From positions 1-64,000 of the forward strand of contig JBILYK010000008.1 of assembly GCA_044377735.1 (NCBI GenBank): a DNA stretch of 64,000 bases. Reading direction: 5' to 3'. The notes beneath the pieces were generated by a model, which saw nothing but the letters and a program-made list of their open reading frames with translations, was not told the DNA's origin and searched no databases. Of the stretch, positions 24,914 to 33,435 are shown piece by piece (position 1 is the first letter of the stretch; every line of letters starts with the position of its first letter). The DNA is from Tabrizicola_A sp044377735. Lineage in GTDB: Bacteria; Pseudomonadota; Alphaproteobacteria; Rhodobacterales; Rhodobacteraceae. The translations under genes and the position numbers were made by a program.

Positions 24914-26158
24914 ATGAAACTGCGTGATCTTGAGATTTTCGTCGTCGCCCCACCCGCGCCGGGCTGGGGCGGGCGCTATTGGATTTTTACCAAGGTCACC
25001 ACCGACAACGGCATCGTCGGCTATGGCGAATGCTATGCCTCGACCGTCGGGCCAAAGGCCATGCGCGCGGTAATCGAAGATGTGTTCGAACGCCACATGA
25101 TGGGTGAAAGCCCTGAAAACATTGAACTGATGTATCGCCGGGTGTATTCCTCGGGCTTCACCCAACGGCCTGATCCCACCGTCATGGGCGCCTTCGCGGG
25201 CCTTGAAATCGCCTGCTGGGACATCTTGGGCAAGGCGCGCAACCGTCCGGTCTGGGCGCTTCTGGGCGGCAAGATCAACCAGAAGATCCGCAGCTATACC
25301 TACCTTTACCCCCAGCCGGGCGAGGATGCCGCCGAATTCTGGGTCAATGCCGACATGACGGCGCAGGCCGCCGCGCGCTATGTGGACATGGGCTTTACCG
25401 CCGTCAAGTTTGACCCCGCCGGCCCCTATACCATTCGCGGCGGGCATGAGCCTGCGATGTCCGACATCACCCGCTCGGTCGAGTTCTGCCGCAAGATCCG
25501 CGAAGCGGTGGGCGACCGCGCCGACCTTCTTTTTGGCACCCACGGCCAGTTCACCACCCCCGGCGCGATCCGCATGGGCCGCGAGTTGGAGCCCTACAAT
25601 CCACTATGGTATGAAGAGCCGATCCCGCCGGATAACCTTTTGGAATTCGCCGAGGTGGCGCGCCAAGTCCGCATCCCGCTTGCCACCGGCGAGCGTCTGA
25701 CCACCAAGGCCGAGTTTGGCACACTGTTGCGCGCCGGTGGGGTGAAAATCCTGCAGCCCGCCTTGGGCCGTCTGGGCGGCATAATGGAGGCGAAAAAGGT
25801 CGCCGCCATTGCCGAGATCTTCAACGCCGAAATGGCCCCACATCTTTATGCAGGCCCCGTGGAATGGGCGGCCAACGTGCATTTCGCGGCCTCTATCCCG
25901 AACCTCTTGATCGCGGAAACCATTGAGACCGGGGGGGAATTCCACCTGAAGCTTATCAAGAACTCGATCAAATGGGAGGATGGCTACATCATTCCGCCAG
26001 AAGGCCCCGGTCTGGGCATCGACTTCGACGAAGACCTCGCCCGCGCCCATGCCTATACCGGATCGGGCCTGCATCTGCAGATGCAAGAAGCCCCTTGCGA
26101 CTATCGCCACGGCAACCGCTTTGAAGGCGGCGCGCCGGCGGACAATCCGGGGAAATAG
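24914..26158 (+). CDS. Mandelate racemase/muconate lactonizing enzyme family protein (acid-sugar dehydratase-like)
   Basis: A 414-residue enolase-superfamily protein with an N-terminal capping domain (DNGIVGYGECYAS) and a TIM barrel. Visible motifs are KFDP near 165-168, GTHGQF around His210, WYEEP at 232-236, LATGERL around Glu260 and MAPHLYAGP with His310. His210 and His310 match the acid/base pair of galactonate dehydratase-type members. The usual first metal-ligand Asp (DxHG) appears replaced by Gly/Thr and the QPD motif reads QPA. It probably dehydrates an acid sugar; the substrate is not determinable. A GGAGG-like site precedes the ATG. Confidence 0.82.
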   Translation: MKLRDLEIFVVAPPAPGWGGRYWIFTKVTTDNGIVGYGECYASTVGPKAMRAVIEDVFERHMMGESPENIELMYRRVYSSGFTQRPDPTVMGAFAGLEIACWDILGKARNRPVWALLGGKINQKIRSYTYLYPQPGEDAAEFWVNADMTAQAAARYVDMGFTAVKFDPAGPYTIRGGHEPAMSDITRSVEFCRKIREAVGDRADLLFGTHGQFTTPGAIRMGRELEPYNPLWYEEPIPPDNLLEFAEVARQVRIPLATGERLTTKAEFGTLLRAGGVKILQPALGRLGGIMEAKKVAAIAEIFNAEMAPHLYAGPVEWAANVHFAASIPNLLIAETIETGGEFHLKLIKNSIKWEDGYIIPPEGPGLGIDFDEDLARAHAYTGSGLHLQMQEAPCDYRHGNRFEGGAPADNPGK

Positions 26159-26166
26159 GGCCAGCC

Positions 26167-26309
26167 GCCCCCCACCCCCATCCCCTCCCCACAAGGGGGA
26201 GGGGGGCCGGCAGCACGGCCAATGATCCGATCTGGCAGGCCGAAGAACAGACGCTGTGACACCTCACGCCTCCCCTCCCCCTCGTGGGGAGGGGCTGGGG
26301 GTGGGGGGC
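26167..26309. repeat. Paired G/C-rich palindromic arms, locus 3
   Basis: Left arm 26167-26207 and right arm 26268-26309 are inverted copies with only a few mismatches, separated by about 60 bases. It is the best preserved of the four loci. It fills the space between two convergent genes. Confidence 0.8.
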
Positions 26310-26316
26310 CCTTAGA

Positions 26317-27900
26317 TCAACCCCAAACCCCAATCAGCACATTCCGCGTCACCTGCTCCACAGGCCGCTCTTGCGCGATCAACCCGGCCACCCACTCACA
26401 GGACGCGGCGTTGAACACCACCCCGCGCCCCCGCTGATAGACCGCCATACAGCCGTTGCCCCGGCTCGCGATCCCCAGCGTTTCGGCATCAATTCGGCCA
26501 TAGACCTTCTGCGCCACCTCTTCGGCGTCCAGCGTGCCGATGAAGGGATCTGCATCCTGCGGCCCGGTGGAATGGGCCAGCGTGGTCGCGGGCGACAGGC
26601 CCACAATCGTCAACTCCCCCTGCAGCCCCGTGCCCTCGGCGGCAAAGGGCAGCCCGTGGGTTATGGTGTAATCGATCCCGTCCACCTCATAGCCAAAGAT
26701 CTTGGACGCAGCCCCCAAGACATCGCCATAGCCAAGGCCCGTGCCCGCCATCGCCCAATGATCGGGCCGATAAACCGCAAACCCGCCCGACCCATGGGCG
26801 GCACAGCGGCTCCACCCGGCATAAACGCCCATGCTGCCCGTCAAACCCATCGTCGCCACCGCCGGGCGGCCCACCTGCGGATGGTCCCAATAGCTCGTCA
26901 ACCGGTTCGTTCCCGCCATCGGGTCGGCGACCTCGGCGATGGATTTGAAACAGCTCTGCGTCAACAGGTCCTCTGACAGCCGGGTTTGCCAAAAGAAATT
27001 CCCACCAAACCGCGCAAGCTCTCCGCCCGTGTCGAGCCAAGCGTCCAGCGTGTCGCGCATCTCCCACGACCAGTATTCGTCATGCCCCACGATCAGCGCA
27101 CGGGCATAGCCGGCCAGCGCCTGCGGATCACGGTGCAGATCGTGTTGGGTCAGATACTCCAGCGCGATCCCCTGCCCCTCGCACCACAGGGCAAAGGGCC
27201 GCTCAAACGCTGCCCAGCCGGATGAGGCGTATTTCTTCGAAATCCCCTTGGCTCGGGCATAATCCATATGCGGATAGCGGGGCTTGGACAACAAGGGAGA
27301 GGCATGCGGGATGCGTGGCGCATCCGCAGGCCAGGCCACGAACCCGGTGGCCCAAGGCCGCAACAGGCTGACATGGGGGGCGAAATCGCCGCCCTCTGGT
27401 CCGGTCAGCCCCTGATAATGGTTCGACCCGCCCCAATCATTATAGGCGCACCACGTGCCCGTCGCCAAAACCATGGCGATCTTGGCCACAGGCTTCGCCG
27501 CCCGCAGCACGAACAGATGCTGCGATTGGTGGCCGGGAATGGTCAGGGTCACGGTGTAGACCCCGCTTTGCCAATCCTCCGGGATCACCATCTCAAAGGC
27601 CAAGGGCCAGTCGCAGCCCGTCACCGAGCTCGCGGCAGGCGTCTTGGCAAAGCTTGTGGCAATCACCGTCTCCAAGACCGTTTCTGCCACAACCCCATCG
27701 CGGGCAATCACCAGCCGCGCCTGCACCGCGCTGGACATGGCATGCAACGTCAGCCGCTCGCCGGGGGCATAGGACAGCCCACCGGTATAGCCCCAAACCT
27801 GCGCGCGGGTGGGATCATCTGAGGCCACCTCATAGTAATGCCCCGTGACCGGGTCGCCATCATCATAGGGGCCCGCGGTGAAAAACCCTTGCAGCGCCAT
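26317..27900 (-). CDS. N,N-dimethylformamidase large-subunit-like protein
   Basis: A 527-residue protein. After an N-terminal beta-sandwich (ALQGFFTAGPYDDGDPVTGH onward) comes the amidohydrolase-like core with ATGTWCAYNDWGG, the VGHDEYWSWEMRDTLDAWLD segment and GGELARFGGNFFWQTRL. These match the large subunit of N,N-dimethylformamidase, which cleaves DMF to dimethylamine and formate with a mononuclear iron held by Tyr and Glu. It is shorter than the experimentally studied DmfA2 (over 700 residues) and no small-subunit gene is nearby, so the real substrate may be another amide. The start overlaps the GAPDH stop by ATGA. Confidence 0.75.
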   Translation of the reverse strand: MALQGFFTAGPYDDGDPVTGHYYEVASDDPTRAQVWGYTGGLSYAPGERLTLHAMSSAVQARLVIARDGVVAETVLETVIATSFAKTPAASSVTGCDWPLAFEMVIPEDWQSGVYTVTLTIPGHQSQHLFVLRAAKPVAKIAMVLATGTWCAYNDWGGSNHYQGLTGPEGGDFAPHVSLLRPWATGFVAWPADAPRIPHASPLLSKPRYPHMDYARAKGISKKYASSGWAAFERPFALWCEGQGIALEYLTQHDLHRDPQALAGYARALIVGHDEYWSWEMRDTLDAWLDTGGELARFGGNFFWQTRLSEDLLTQSCFKSIAEVADPMAGTNRLTSYWDHPQVGRPAVATMGLTGSMGVYAGWSRCAAHGSGGFAVYRPDHWAMAGTGLGYGDVLGAASKIFGYEVDGIDYTITHGLPFAAEGTGLQGELTIVGLSPATTLAHSTGPQDADPFIGTLDAEEVAQKVYGRIDAETLGIASRGNGCMAVYQRGRGVVFNAASCEWVAGLIAQERPVEQVTRNVLIGVWG

Positions 27901-28874
27901 CACCGCGCCCCCATGCGCAGGGCGACATCCAGCATGCGGTTGGAAAAGCCCCATTCATTGTCATACCAGCCAAAGACCCGCAGCAGGCCGCCCTTGGTCA
28001 CCCGCGTTTCGGGCAGCGCCATGATGATGCTTTCCGGCCGCGCCCGCAGATCGGATGACACAAGCGCCTTGGTGGTGGCACCAATCACCCCACCCGCGCG
28101 GGCGAGAGCCGCATTCACCGCCTCGGCCGTGGCAGGCCGTTCAGTCATCACCGCCAGATCCACCGCCGAGACCGATGCCGTCGGCACCCGCACCGCCGAC
28201 CCCTCAATCCGCCCGGCAATCTGCGGCAACACGGTGTCCAACAACCGCTGCGCGCTGGTCGTCGTCGGCACCATCGACAGGGCGGCAGCACGCGAGCGCG
28301 AGAAATCAGCCGCCGGGGCGTCTACCGTGGGCTGGCTGCCGGTGTAGCAGTGAATGGTGGTCATCGACCCGGTGACAATGCCCCAATGTTCATGGATCAG
28401 CCGCGCCAGTGGGGCCAGCGCGTTGGTGGTGCAGGACGCGTTCGACACGATGGGCTGATCGGTCAAGGCCGCCTCATTGGCCCCCAGAACCACCGTCAGA
28501 TCAGCGGCGTTGGAGGGACCGGAGATCAGGATCCGCCGTGCGCCCGCCTGCAACCCGCGCGCAGCCACCGCACGGGCATCAGCGCGCCCTGTGCATTCCA
28601 TCACCACATCCACACCCGATAAATCCAGCGTGGAAATATCCGGCGTGCGGTGCAGGGGAATGGCGCGGCCATTCACCACCAAGGCACCGTTTTCCAGCGC
28701 GACCGTGCCATGCCAAGGACCAAAGACGCTGTCGAATTCAAAGAGATAGGCGCACATCTCGGGCGCTGCGATGTCATTGATCCCGGCGATCTGCACACCC
28801 GGCGCCGCCCCCAGCGCCCATGCCCGCAGAACCGAGCGACCGATGCGCCCAAAGCCGTTGATAAAGACATTCAT
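27900..28874 (-). CDS. Type I glyceraldehyde-3-phosphate dehydrogenase family protein
   Basis: A 324-residue GAPDH-fold dehydrogenase. The N-terminal INGFGRIGR Rossmann motif, IND at 32-34 (Asp favouring NAD), catalytic Cys148 in SNASCTTN and His in TTIHCYTGSQ are present, as is the WYDNEWG ending. It oxidises a phosphorylated aldehyde such as glyceraldehyde 3-phosphate or erythrose 4-phosphate. Being coupled to an amidase-like gene rather than to pgk or tkt, it is likely an accessory paralogue. GGGAGA precedes ATG 28874; an in-frame TTG two codons earlier is less likely. Confidence 0.85.
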   Translation of the reverse strand: MNVFINGFGRIGRSVLRAWALGAAPGVQIAGINDIAAPEMCAYLFEFDSVFGPWHGTVALENGALVVNGRAIPLHRTPDISTLDLSGVDVVMECTGRADARAVAARGLQAGARRILISGPSNAADLTVVLGANEAALTDQPIVSNASCTTNALAPLARLIHEHWGIVTGSMTTIHCYTGSQPTVDAPAADFSRSRAAALSMVPTTTSAQRLLDTVLPQIAGRIEGSAVRVPTASVSAVDLAVMTERPATAEAVNAALARAGGVIGATTKALVSSDLRARPESIIMALPETRVTKGGLLRVFGWYDNEWGFSNRMLDVALRMGAR

Positions 28875-28946
28875 CGCCAATCTCCCACAGGTGCGCGCAG
28901 ATCATCACGGGCTGGGCAGGCTTGCAACCATGGCCCAAGAATTTGG

Positions 28947-29765
28947 TCAAACTGGACGTATCCCGCCCGTCGCCTCGGTCACCTGATCGGCGGCGGCGCG
29001 CACCATCGTGCCGATGCACGGCGCATCCTCCAACCCCATGCGAAACGCAGGGCCTGAGACGGAAAGCCCCGCCACAGGCGCGCCATAGGCGTTGAAGATG
29101 GGTGCGGCGACACAGCGCATGCCGAGGGCGCGTTCCTGATCGTCAATCGCAAAGCCCCGCGCGCGGGTTTCGGCCAGATCGGCCTGCAACGCCCCTAAGG
29201 TCGTCAGCGAAAACTCCGTGAACCGCTCTAACCCCCGCCGGGTGACAAGGCCCGCCAGCTTGGCCGGATCATACCACGCCATCAGGGCCTTGCCGATGCC
29301 CGAGACATGCATCGGCCCCTTGGTGCCGGGCGGAAAAAAGGCGCGGATCGCCTGATGGGTTTCGACCTGCGCCAAGAACAGCACCTCATCGCCCACCTCG
29401 ACCCCAAGGTTAGCCGTCTCGCCGGTGTCGCGCATCAGCCCCTCCATCGGCGCACGGGCACGCTCAACCACCTTGGTGCGGCGCAGAAAGGCCGAGCCTA
29501 CCCGGAACGCCCCACCCCCGATGTGCCAAAGCTGGCCGGGGTCTTCCACCTCGACCATCCCGCGCCCCTGCAGCGTGACCAGCGCCCGGTACACTGTCGC
29601 CACCGCCTGATCGGATTTCGCCGCAAGATCCGACAGCGTCAGGCCGGAATGGGCGGCCAGAATCTCCAAAAGCCCCAGCGCGCGGTCCAGCGCCTGAATG
29701 GTGTTCTGATCGGTCTTGTCGTGAAACGATTTCGGGCGGCCCCGAGGTTTGGCCAGATCGGTCAT
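28947..29765 (-). CDS. bhcR: IclR-family regulator of the β-hydroxyaspartate cycle
   Basis: A 272-residue IclR protein. After a basic RGRPKSF start, a winged helix-turn-helix spans about 25-80 (LTLSDLAAKSDQAVATVYRA), followed by an IclR effector domain (about 95-265; GMRCVAAPIFN, APVAGLSVSGPAF). It is divergent from bhcA across 132 bp, the arrangement of bhcR in Paracoccus denitrificans, where the protein binds the shared promoter and senses glyoxylate. The frame continues far upstream through the promoter, so MTDLAKPRGRP is taken as start. The symbol rests on context plus family. Confidence 0.9.
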   Translation of the reverse strand: MTDLAKPRGRPKSFHDKTDQNTIQALDRALGLLEILAAHSGLTLSDLAAKSDQAVATVYRALVTLQGRGMVEVEDPGQLWHIGGGAFRVGSAFLRRTKVVERARAPMEGLMRDTGETANLGVEVGDEVLFLAQVETHQAIRAFFPPGTKGPMHVSGIGKALMAWYDPAKLAGLVTRRGLERFTEFSLTTLGALQADLAETRARGFAIDDQERALGMRCVAAPIFNAYGAPVAGLSVSGPAFRMGLEDAPCIGTMVRAAADQVTEATGGIRPV

Positions 29766-29811
29766 GGCGGTGAAAAACCTTTGTGCACTGATTTCCCGAC
29801 ACTTTATCACA

Positions 29812-29872
29812 TTTTCATCTAGTGAAAAATCATTTCGAAAAAATTGTGATCGCGCAGCGTGGCGGCTAATCT
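29812..29872 (+). promoter_or_regulatory. bhcR-bhcA intergenic operator and candidate bhcA promoter
   Basis: TTTTCA-TCTAG-TGAAAA at 29812-29828 is a perfect 6-5-6 inverted repeat, and TTTCGAAA at 29833-29840 is a second small palindrome. Just downstream TTGTGA (29844-29849) and TAATCT (29867-29872) are 17 bases apart and would start transcription about 20 bases before the bhcA ribosome-binding site. The palindromes upstream of the -35 fit an IclR-type activator site. The spacing is seen; binding by BhcR is inferred. Confidence 0.65.
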
Positions 29873-29897
29873 TGGCACAACCCACAGGGAGTCGCCC

Positions 29898-31073
29898 ATG
29901 TCCGCCCAGAACCCGGTTTTCATTCCTGGCCCGACCAATATGCCCGAAGCGCTGCGCAAAGCCTGCGATATCGCCACGCTTGACCACCGCTCGCCCGCCT
30001 TTGGGCGGATGTTCCACCCGGCGGTCGCAGGGGTGAAGCGGGTCTTGAACATGGCAGCGGGTGAGGTGTTTTTGCTGCCCTCAACCGGAACGGGGGGCTG
30101 GGAGGCTGCGATCTCCAACACGCTGTCGCCCGCAGATACCGTGTTGGCGGCGCGCTTCGGCATGTTTTCGCACCGTTGGATCGACATGTGCCAACGCCAC
30201 GGGCTGACGGTGGAGGTTTTGGAAACCCCATGGGGCGAAGGCGCGCCGCTGGCGCGGATCGAGGCCGCGCTGCGGGCCGACAAGGACCATGCGATCAAAG
30301 TGGTCTTGGCCACCCATAATGAAACCGCAACCGGGGTGCGGTCGGACATCGCGGGCATTCGCGCCGCGATGGATGGCGCACACCATCCGGCGCTGCTGTT
30401 TGTCGATGGGGTGTCCTCCATCGCGTCGATGCCCTTCGAGTTTGAGGCATGGGGCGTCGATATTGCCGTGGCGGGCAGCCAGAAGGGGTTCATGCTGCCC
30501 GCGGGCCTTGCCATCTTGGGCGTCAGCCCAAAGGCACTGGCGGCGATGGACAGCGCCCGCCTGCCACGCTGCTTTTTCGATCTGGCCGACCAGATCCGCT
30601 CCAATGCAACCGGCGGCTTTCCCTATACCCCGCCGGTCGGGCTGATCGCCGGTCTCGCGCGCAGCATCGAGATGCTGGAGGATGAGGGGCTCGAGGCGGT
30701 CTATGCCCGCCATCACCGTCTGGCCGAAGGCGTGCGCCGGGCCGTGGCGGGCTGGGACATGCGCCCCTGTGCCAAAAGCCCCGATCTTTACTCCGACACC
30801 ATCACCGCCGTTGTGGTGCCCGAGGGCTGCAACGGCACCGATCTGGTGCAGCTGGCAGCGTCAAAATACGGCGTCGCCTTTGGCGTGGGTTTGGGCGAGG
30901 TGGCGGGCAAGGTGTTCCGCATCGGCCATCTGGGGATGCTGAGCGATGTGATGATGCTGGCGGGCCTTGCCACGGCGGAAATGTGCATGGCCGATCTGGG
31001 CTGGCCCGTGCGGTTGGGGTCCGGCGTGGCGGCGGCGCAGGAGTATTACCGCGCCACGGCCAAGCTGGCGTAG
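29898..31073 (+). CDS. bhcA: Aspartate-glyoxylate aminotransferase
   Basis: A 391-residue class V PLP aminotransferase starting MSAQNPVFIPGPTNMP after AGGGAG. The PLP lysine is Lys196 in AVAGSQKGFM; ATHNETATGV and FVDGVSS are the cofactor-holding segments. It resembles serine-glyoxylate aminotransferase, but the gene order bhcR-A-B-C-D identifies it as BhcA, which moves the amino group of aspartate to glyoxylate, making glycine and oxaloacetate. That regenerates glycine for the aldolase step. Confidence 0.93.
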   Translation: MSAQNPVFIPGPTNMPEALRKACDIATLDHRSPAFGRMFHPAVAGVKRVLNMAAGEVFLLPSTGTGGWEAAISNTLSPADTVLAARFGMFSHRWIDMCQRHGLTVEVLETPWGEGAPLARIEAALRADKDHAIKVVLATHNETATGVRSDIAGIRAAMDGAHHPALLFVDGVSSIASMPFEFEAWGVDIAVAGSQKGFMLPAGLAILGVSPKALAAMDSARLPRCFFDLADQIRSNATGGFPYTPPVGLIAGLARSIEMLEDEGLEAVYARHHRLAEGVRRAVAGWDMRPCAKSPDLYSDTITAVVVPEGCNGTDLVQLAASKYGVAFGVGLGEVAGKVFRIGHLGMLSDVMMLAGLATAEMCMADLGWPVRLGSGVAAAQEYYRATAKLA

Positions 31074-31090
31074 CGGTCAGGTCAGACGCG

Positions 31091-31123
31091 GGGGCCAGCC
31101 CCCTCTTTGCCAAGATGAAAGGA
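31091..31123 (+). repeat. Hairpin spacer with ribosome-binding site before bhcB
   Basis: GGGG-CCAG-CCCC is a small hairpin, followed by TCTTTGCCAAGATGAAAGGA, a typical Rhodobacterales intergenic sequence. Its AAAGGA (31118-31123) stands six bases before the GTG used as bhcB start, while the ATG inside it has no ribosome-binding site of its own. Confidence 0.55.
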
Positions 31124-31129
31124 TCGGTC

Positions 31130-32083
31130 GTGGATATTCCAACATTTGAGGATGCCGTGGCGGCGCGGGGGCGAATTGCGCCACATGTGCACGAAACACC
31201 TGTGATGACATCAAGGTTCTTGAACGATCTGATCGGGGCTGAGTTGTTTTTCAAATGTGAGAACTTTCAACGTGCCGGGGCCTTCAAGGCGCGCGGGGCG
31301 TCGAATGCGGTGTTTGGCTTGACCGAGCCGCAGGCCGCGCGCGGCGTGGCGACCCATTCCAGCGGCAATCATGGCACCTGTCTGAGCTATGCCGCCGGGC
31401 GGCGCGGGATTGCGTGTACCGTCGTCATGCCGCACAGCGCGCCACAGGCCAAGAAAGATGCCGTGCGCGGCTATGGCGGGCGCGTGGTGGAATGCGAACC
31501 GTCGACCAGCAGTCGCGAGGCGGTGTTTGCGCAAGTGCTGGCCGAGACGGGGGCGGAGTTCGTGCATCCCTACAATGACCCACGGGTGATTGCCGGGCAG
31601 GCCACATGTGCGATGGAGTTCATCGAACAGGTGCCGGGGCTGGAGGCGATCATGGCCCCGATTGGCGGCGGCGGGTTGATTTCGGGCACGTGTCTTGCGC
31701 TGTCACATCTGGCGCCGGACATCGCGATTTATGCCGCAGAACCGGCCCAGGCCGATGATGCCGCGCGGTCCTTGGCGGCGGGCCATATCATTGCCGATGA
31801 CGCGCCCGTGACGGTGGCCGATGGGCTGAAGGTGCCGTTGAAAGAGCTGACATGGCATTTCGTGCGTGCCCATGTCCGCGACATTCTGACCGCCGAGGAG
31901 GATGAGATCATCGCCGCGATGAAGCTGACTTGGGCGCGGATGAAGCTGGTGATGGAGCCGTCTTGCGCCGTGCCCTTGGCGGCCATCGTGAAGAACCGCG
32001 CCCGGTTTCAGGGCAAGCGGGTGGGTGTGGTGTTGACCGGGGGCAATGTCGATCTGGATCGGTTGCCGTGGATGAAAGGGTAA
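31130..32083 (+). CDS. bhcB: β-hydroxyaspartate dehydratase
   Basis: A 317-residue fold-type II PLP enzyme of the threonine dehydratase/serine racemase group. The PLP lysine is Lys53 in GAFKARGA, the substrate loop is SSGNHGTC, and the phosphate loop is IGGGGLISG. BhcB removes ammonia from erythro-β-hydroxyaspartate to give iminosuccinate. The GTG at 31130 is chosen because AAAGGA stands six bases ahead and the protein would begin VDIPTFED, matching the family; ATG 31115 would add five residues. Confidence 0.92.
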   Translation: MDIPTFEDAVAARGRIAPHVHETPVMTSRFLNDLIGAELFFKCENFQRAGAFKARGASNAVFGLTEPQAARGVATHSSGNHGTCLSYAAGRRGIACTVVMPHSAPQAKKDAVRGYGGRVVECEPSTSSREAVFAQVLAETGAEFVHPYNDPRVIAGQATCAMEFIEQVPGLEAIMAPIGGGGLISGTCLALSHLAPDIAIYAAEPAQADDAARSLAAGHIIADDAPVTVADGLKVPLKELTWHFVRAHVRDILTAEEDEIIAAMKLTWARMKLVMEPSCAVPLAAIVKNRARFQGKRVGVVLTGGNVDLDRLPWMKG

Positions 32084-32087
32084 TGCG

Positions 32088-33251
32088 ATGAACACAGTAA
32101 CGTCTTTCGAGGGGCTTGAGGTTGGCTATGACATCCCTGCCCTGCCCGGCATGGCCGAGGCCGAGATCCAGACCCCGTGTCTGGTGCTCGATCTGGACGC
32201 GCTGGAACGCAACATCACCAAGATGGGCGCGATTGCCGCCCAGATGGGCGTGCGCCACCGGGTGCATGGCAAGATGCACAAATCGGTCGATGTGGCCTTG
32301 TTGCAAGAGCGGTTGGGCGGGGCCTGTGGGGTCTGCTGCCAGAAGGTCAGCGAGGCAGAGGTCTTTGCGCGCGGCGGTATCAAGGATGTGCTGGTCTCCA
32401 ATCAGGTACGCGACCCGATGAAGATCGACCGTCTGGCGCGTATCCCAAAGCTCGGGGCGCGTGTGATTGTCTGTGTTGATGATCCCGCCAATGTCGCGGA
32501 TCTTTCGGCAGCGGCGCTGCGCCATGGCACGACGATCGAGGTGCTGGTGGAAATCGACTGTGGCGCAGGGCGCTGTGGGGTGAAAACCACGCCCGAAGTG
32601 GTGGCGATTGCCCAAGGCGTGGCGGCGGCCGCGGGGCTGCGCTTTGCCGGGATCCAAGCCTATCAGGGCGCGATGCAGCACATGGAGCTTTACACCGACC
32701 GCAAGGCCAAGATCGAGATCGCGGTGGCGCAAGTGGCGGCTGCTGTCGCCGGGCTGAAGACGGTGGGGCTGGCCTGTGACATCGTCGGCGGCGGGGGCAC
32801 CGGGTCTTACCATTTCGAAGGCACGTCAGGCGTTTACAATGAATTGCAGTGCGGGTCTTACGCCTTTATGGATGCCGATTATGGCCGGATCCTGGACAAG
32901 GACGGCCAGCGGATCGATCAGGGCGAATGGGAAAACGCGCTTTTTCTGCTGACCTCGGTGATGAGCCACGCCAAGCCCGACAAGGCGATTGTCGATGCCG
33001 GGCTGAAGGCACAATCGGTGGATTCTGGCCTGCCGGTGGTCTTTGGCCGCTTGGATGTGCGCTATGTCAAATGTTCCGATGAACATGGTGTGATTGATGA
33101 CCCGATGGGTGTGTTGCAGGTGAATGACAAGTTACGGCTGGTGCCGGGCCATTGTGACCCCACCTGCAACATCCATGACTGGTATGTCGGCCTGCGCGGC
33201 GGGTTGGTCGAGGCGGTCTGGCCGGTGTCAGCCCGTGGCAAGGCCTATTAG
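32088..33251 (+). CDS. bhcC: β-hydroxyaspartate aldolase
   Basis: A 387-residue fold-type III PLP enzyme related to D-threonine aldolase. The PLP lysine is expected in HGKMHKSVDVA, and the metal site near the C-terminus in PGHCDPTCNIHDW (His and Cys). BhcC joins glyoxylate and glycine to form erythro-β-hydroxyaspartate, the entry step of the cycle. AAAGGG lies upstream of the ATG, and the gene starts four bases after bhcB. The TAG stop is contributed by the end of a repeat element (33248-33366), so the natural C-terminus may have been changed. Confidence 0.94.
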   Translation: MNTVTSFEGLEVGYDIPALPGMAEAEIQTPCLVLDLDALERNITKMGAIAAQMGVRHRVHGKMHKSVDVALLQERLGGACGVCCQKVSEAEVFARGGIKDVLVSNQVRDPMKIDRLARIPKLGARVIVCVDDPANVADLSAAALRHGTTIEVLVEIDCGAGRCGVKTTPEVVAIAQGVAAAAGLRFAGIQAYQGAMQHMELYTDRKAKIEIAVAQVAAAVAGLKTVGLACDIVGGGGTGSYHFEGTSGVYNELQCGSYAFMDADYGRILDKDGQRIDQGEWENALFLLTSVMSHAKPDKAIVDAGLKAQSVDSGLPVVFGRLDVRYVKCSDEHGVIDDPMGVLQVNDKLRLVPGHCDPTCNIHDWYVGLRGGLVEAVWPVSARGKAY

Positions 33252-33366
33252 AGCGGATCGCATTCAATCTAATTCAGATTGGATGCGATCCAAGACGGGC
33301 AAGCCGTTGGGACTGTTGCGTATCGCGTTTGATCGGCCGAACCCAATCAAACGCGATACGCTCTAA
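33248..33366. mobile_element. 119-bp MITE-like element with inverted ends between bhcC and bhcD
   Basis: The ends are TTAGAGCG and CGCTCTAA. Inside are two strong hairpins: a 16-bp stem at 33255-33291 (five-base loop, one G-U pair) and a perfect 16-bp stem at 33318-33361 (12-base loop). The terminal sequences also resemble each other (TTAGAGCGGATCGC versus TTAGAGCGTATCGC read inward). No transposase is coded, and no target-site duplication is obvious. It could be an inactive mobile element or a REP-type RNA structure affecting bhcC-bhcD transcript stability. Confidence 0.7.
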
Positions 33367-33400
33367 AGCCATGAACCGGCGGGGGTGCGGCCCTGTCGAA

Positions 33401-33434
33401 GCCTCCGGCGGGAGTATTTGGAAAGGCGCAAATC
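33401..33434 (+). repeat. Interspersed CTCC-GGCG-GGAG hairpin repeat, copy 2
   Basis: GCCTCCGGCGGGAGTATTT then GGAAAGGCGCAAATC, nearly identical to 2885-2917. The GGAAAGG part stands nine bases before the bhcD ATG and is the only ribosome-binding site available, so the repeat appears to serve as the bhcD leader. Confidence 0.7.
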
Positions 33435-33435
33435 C

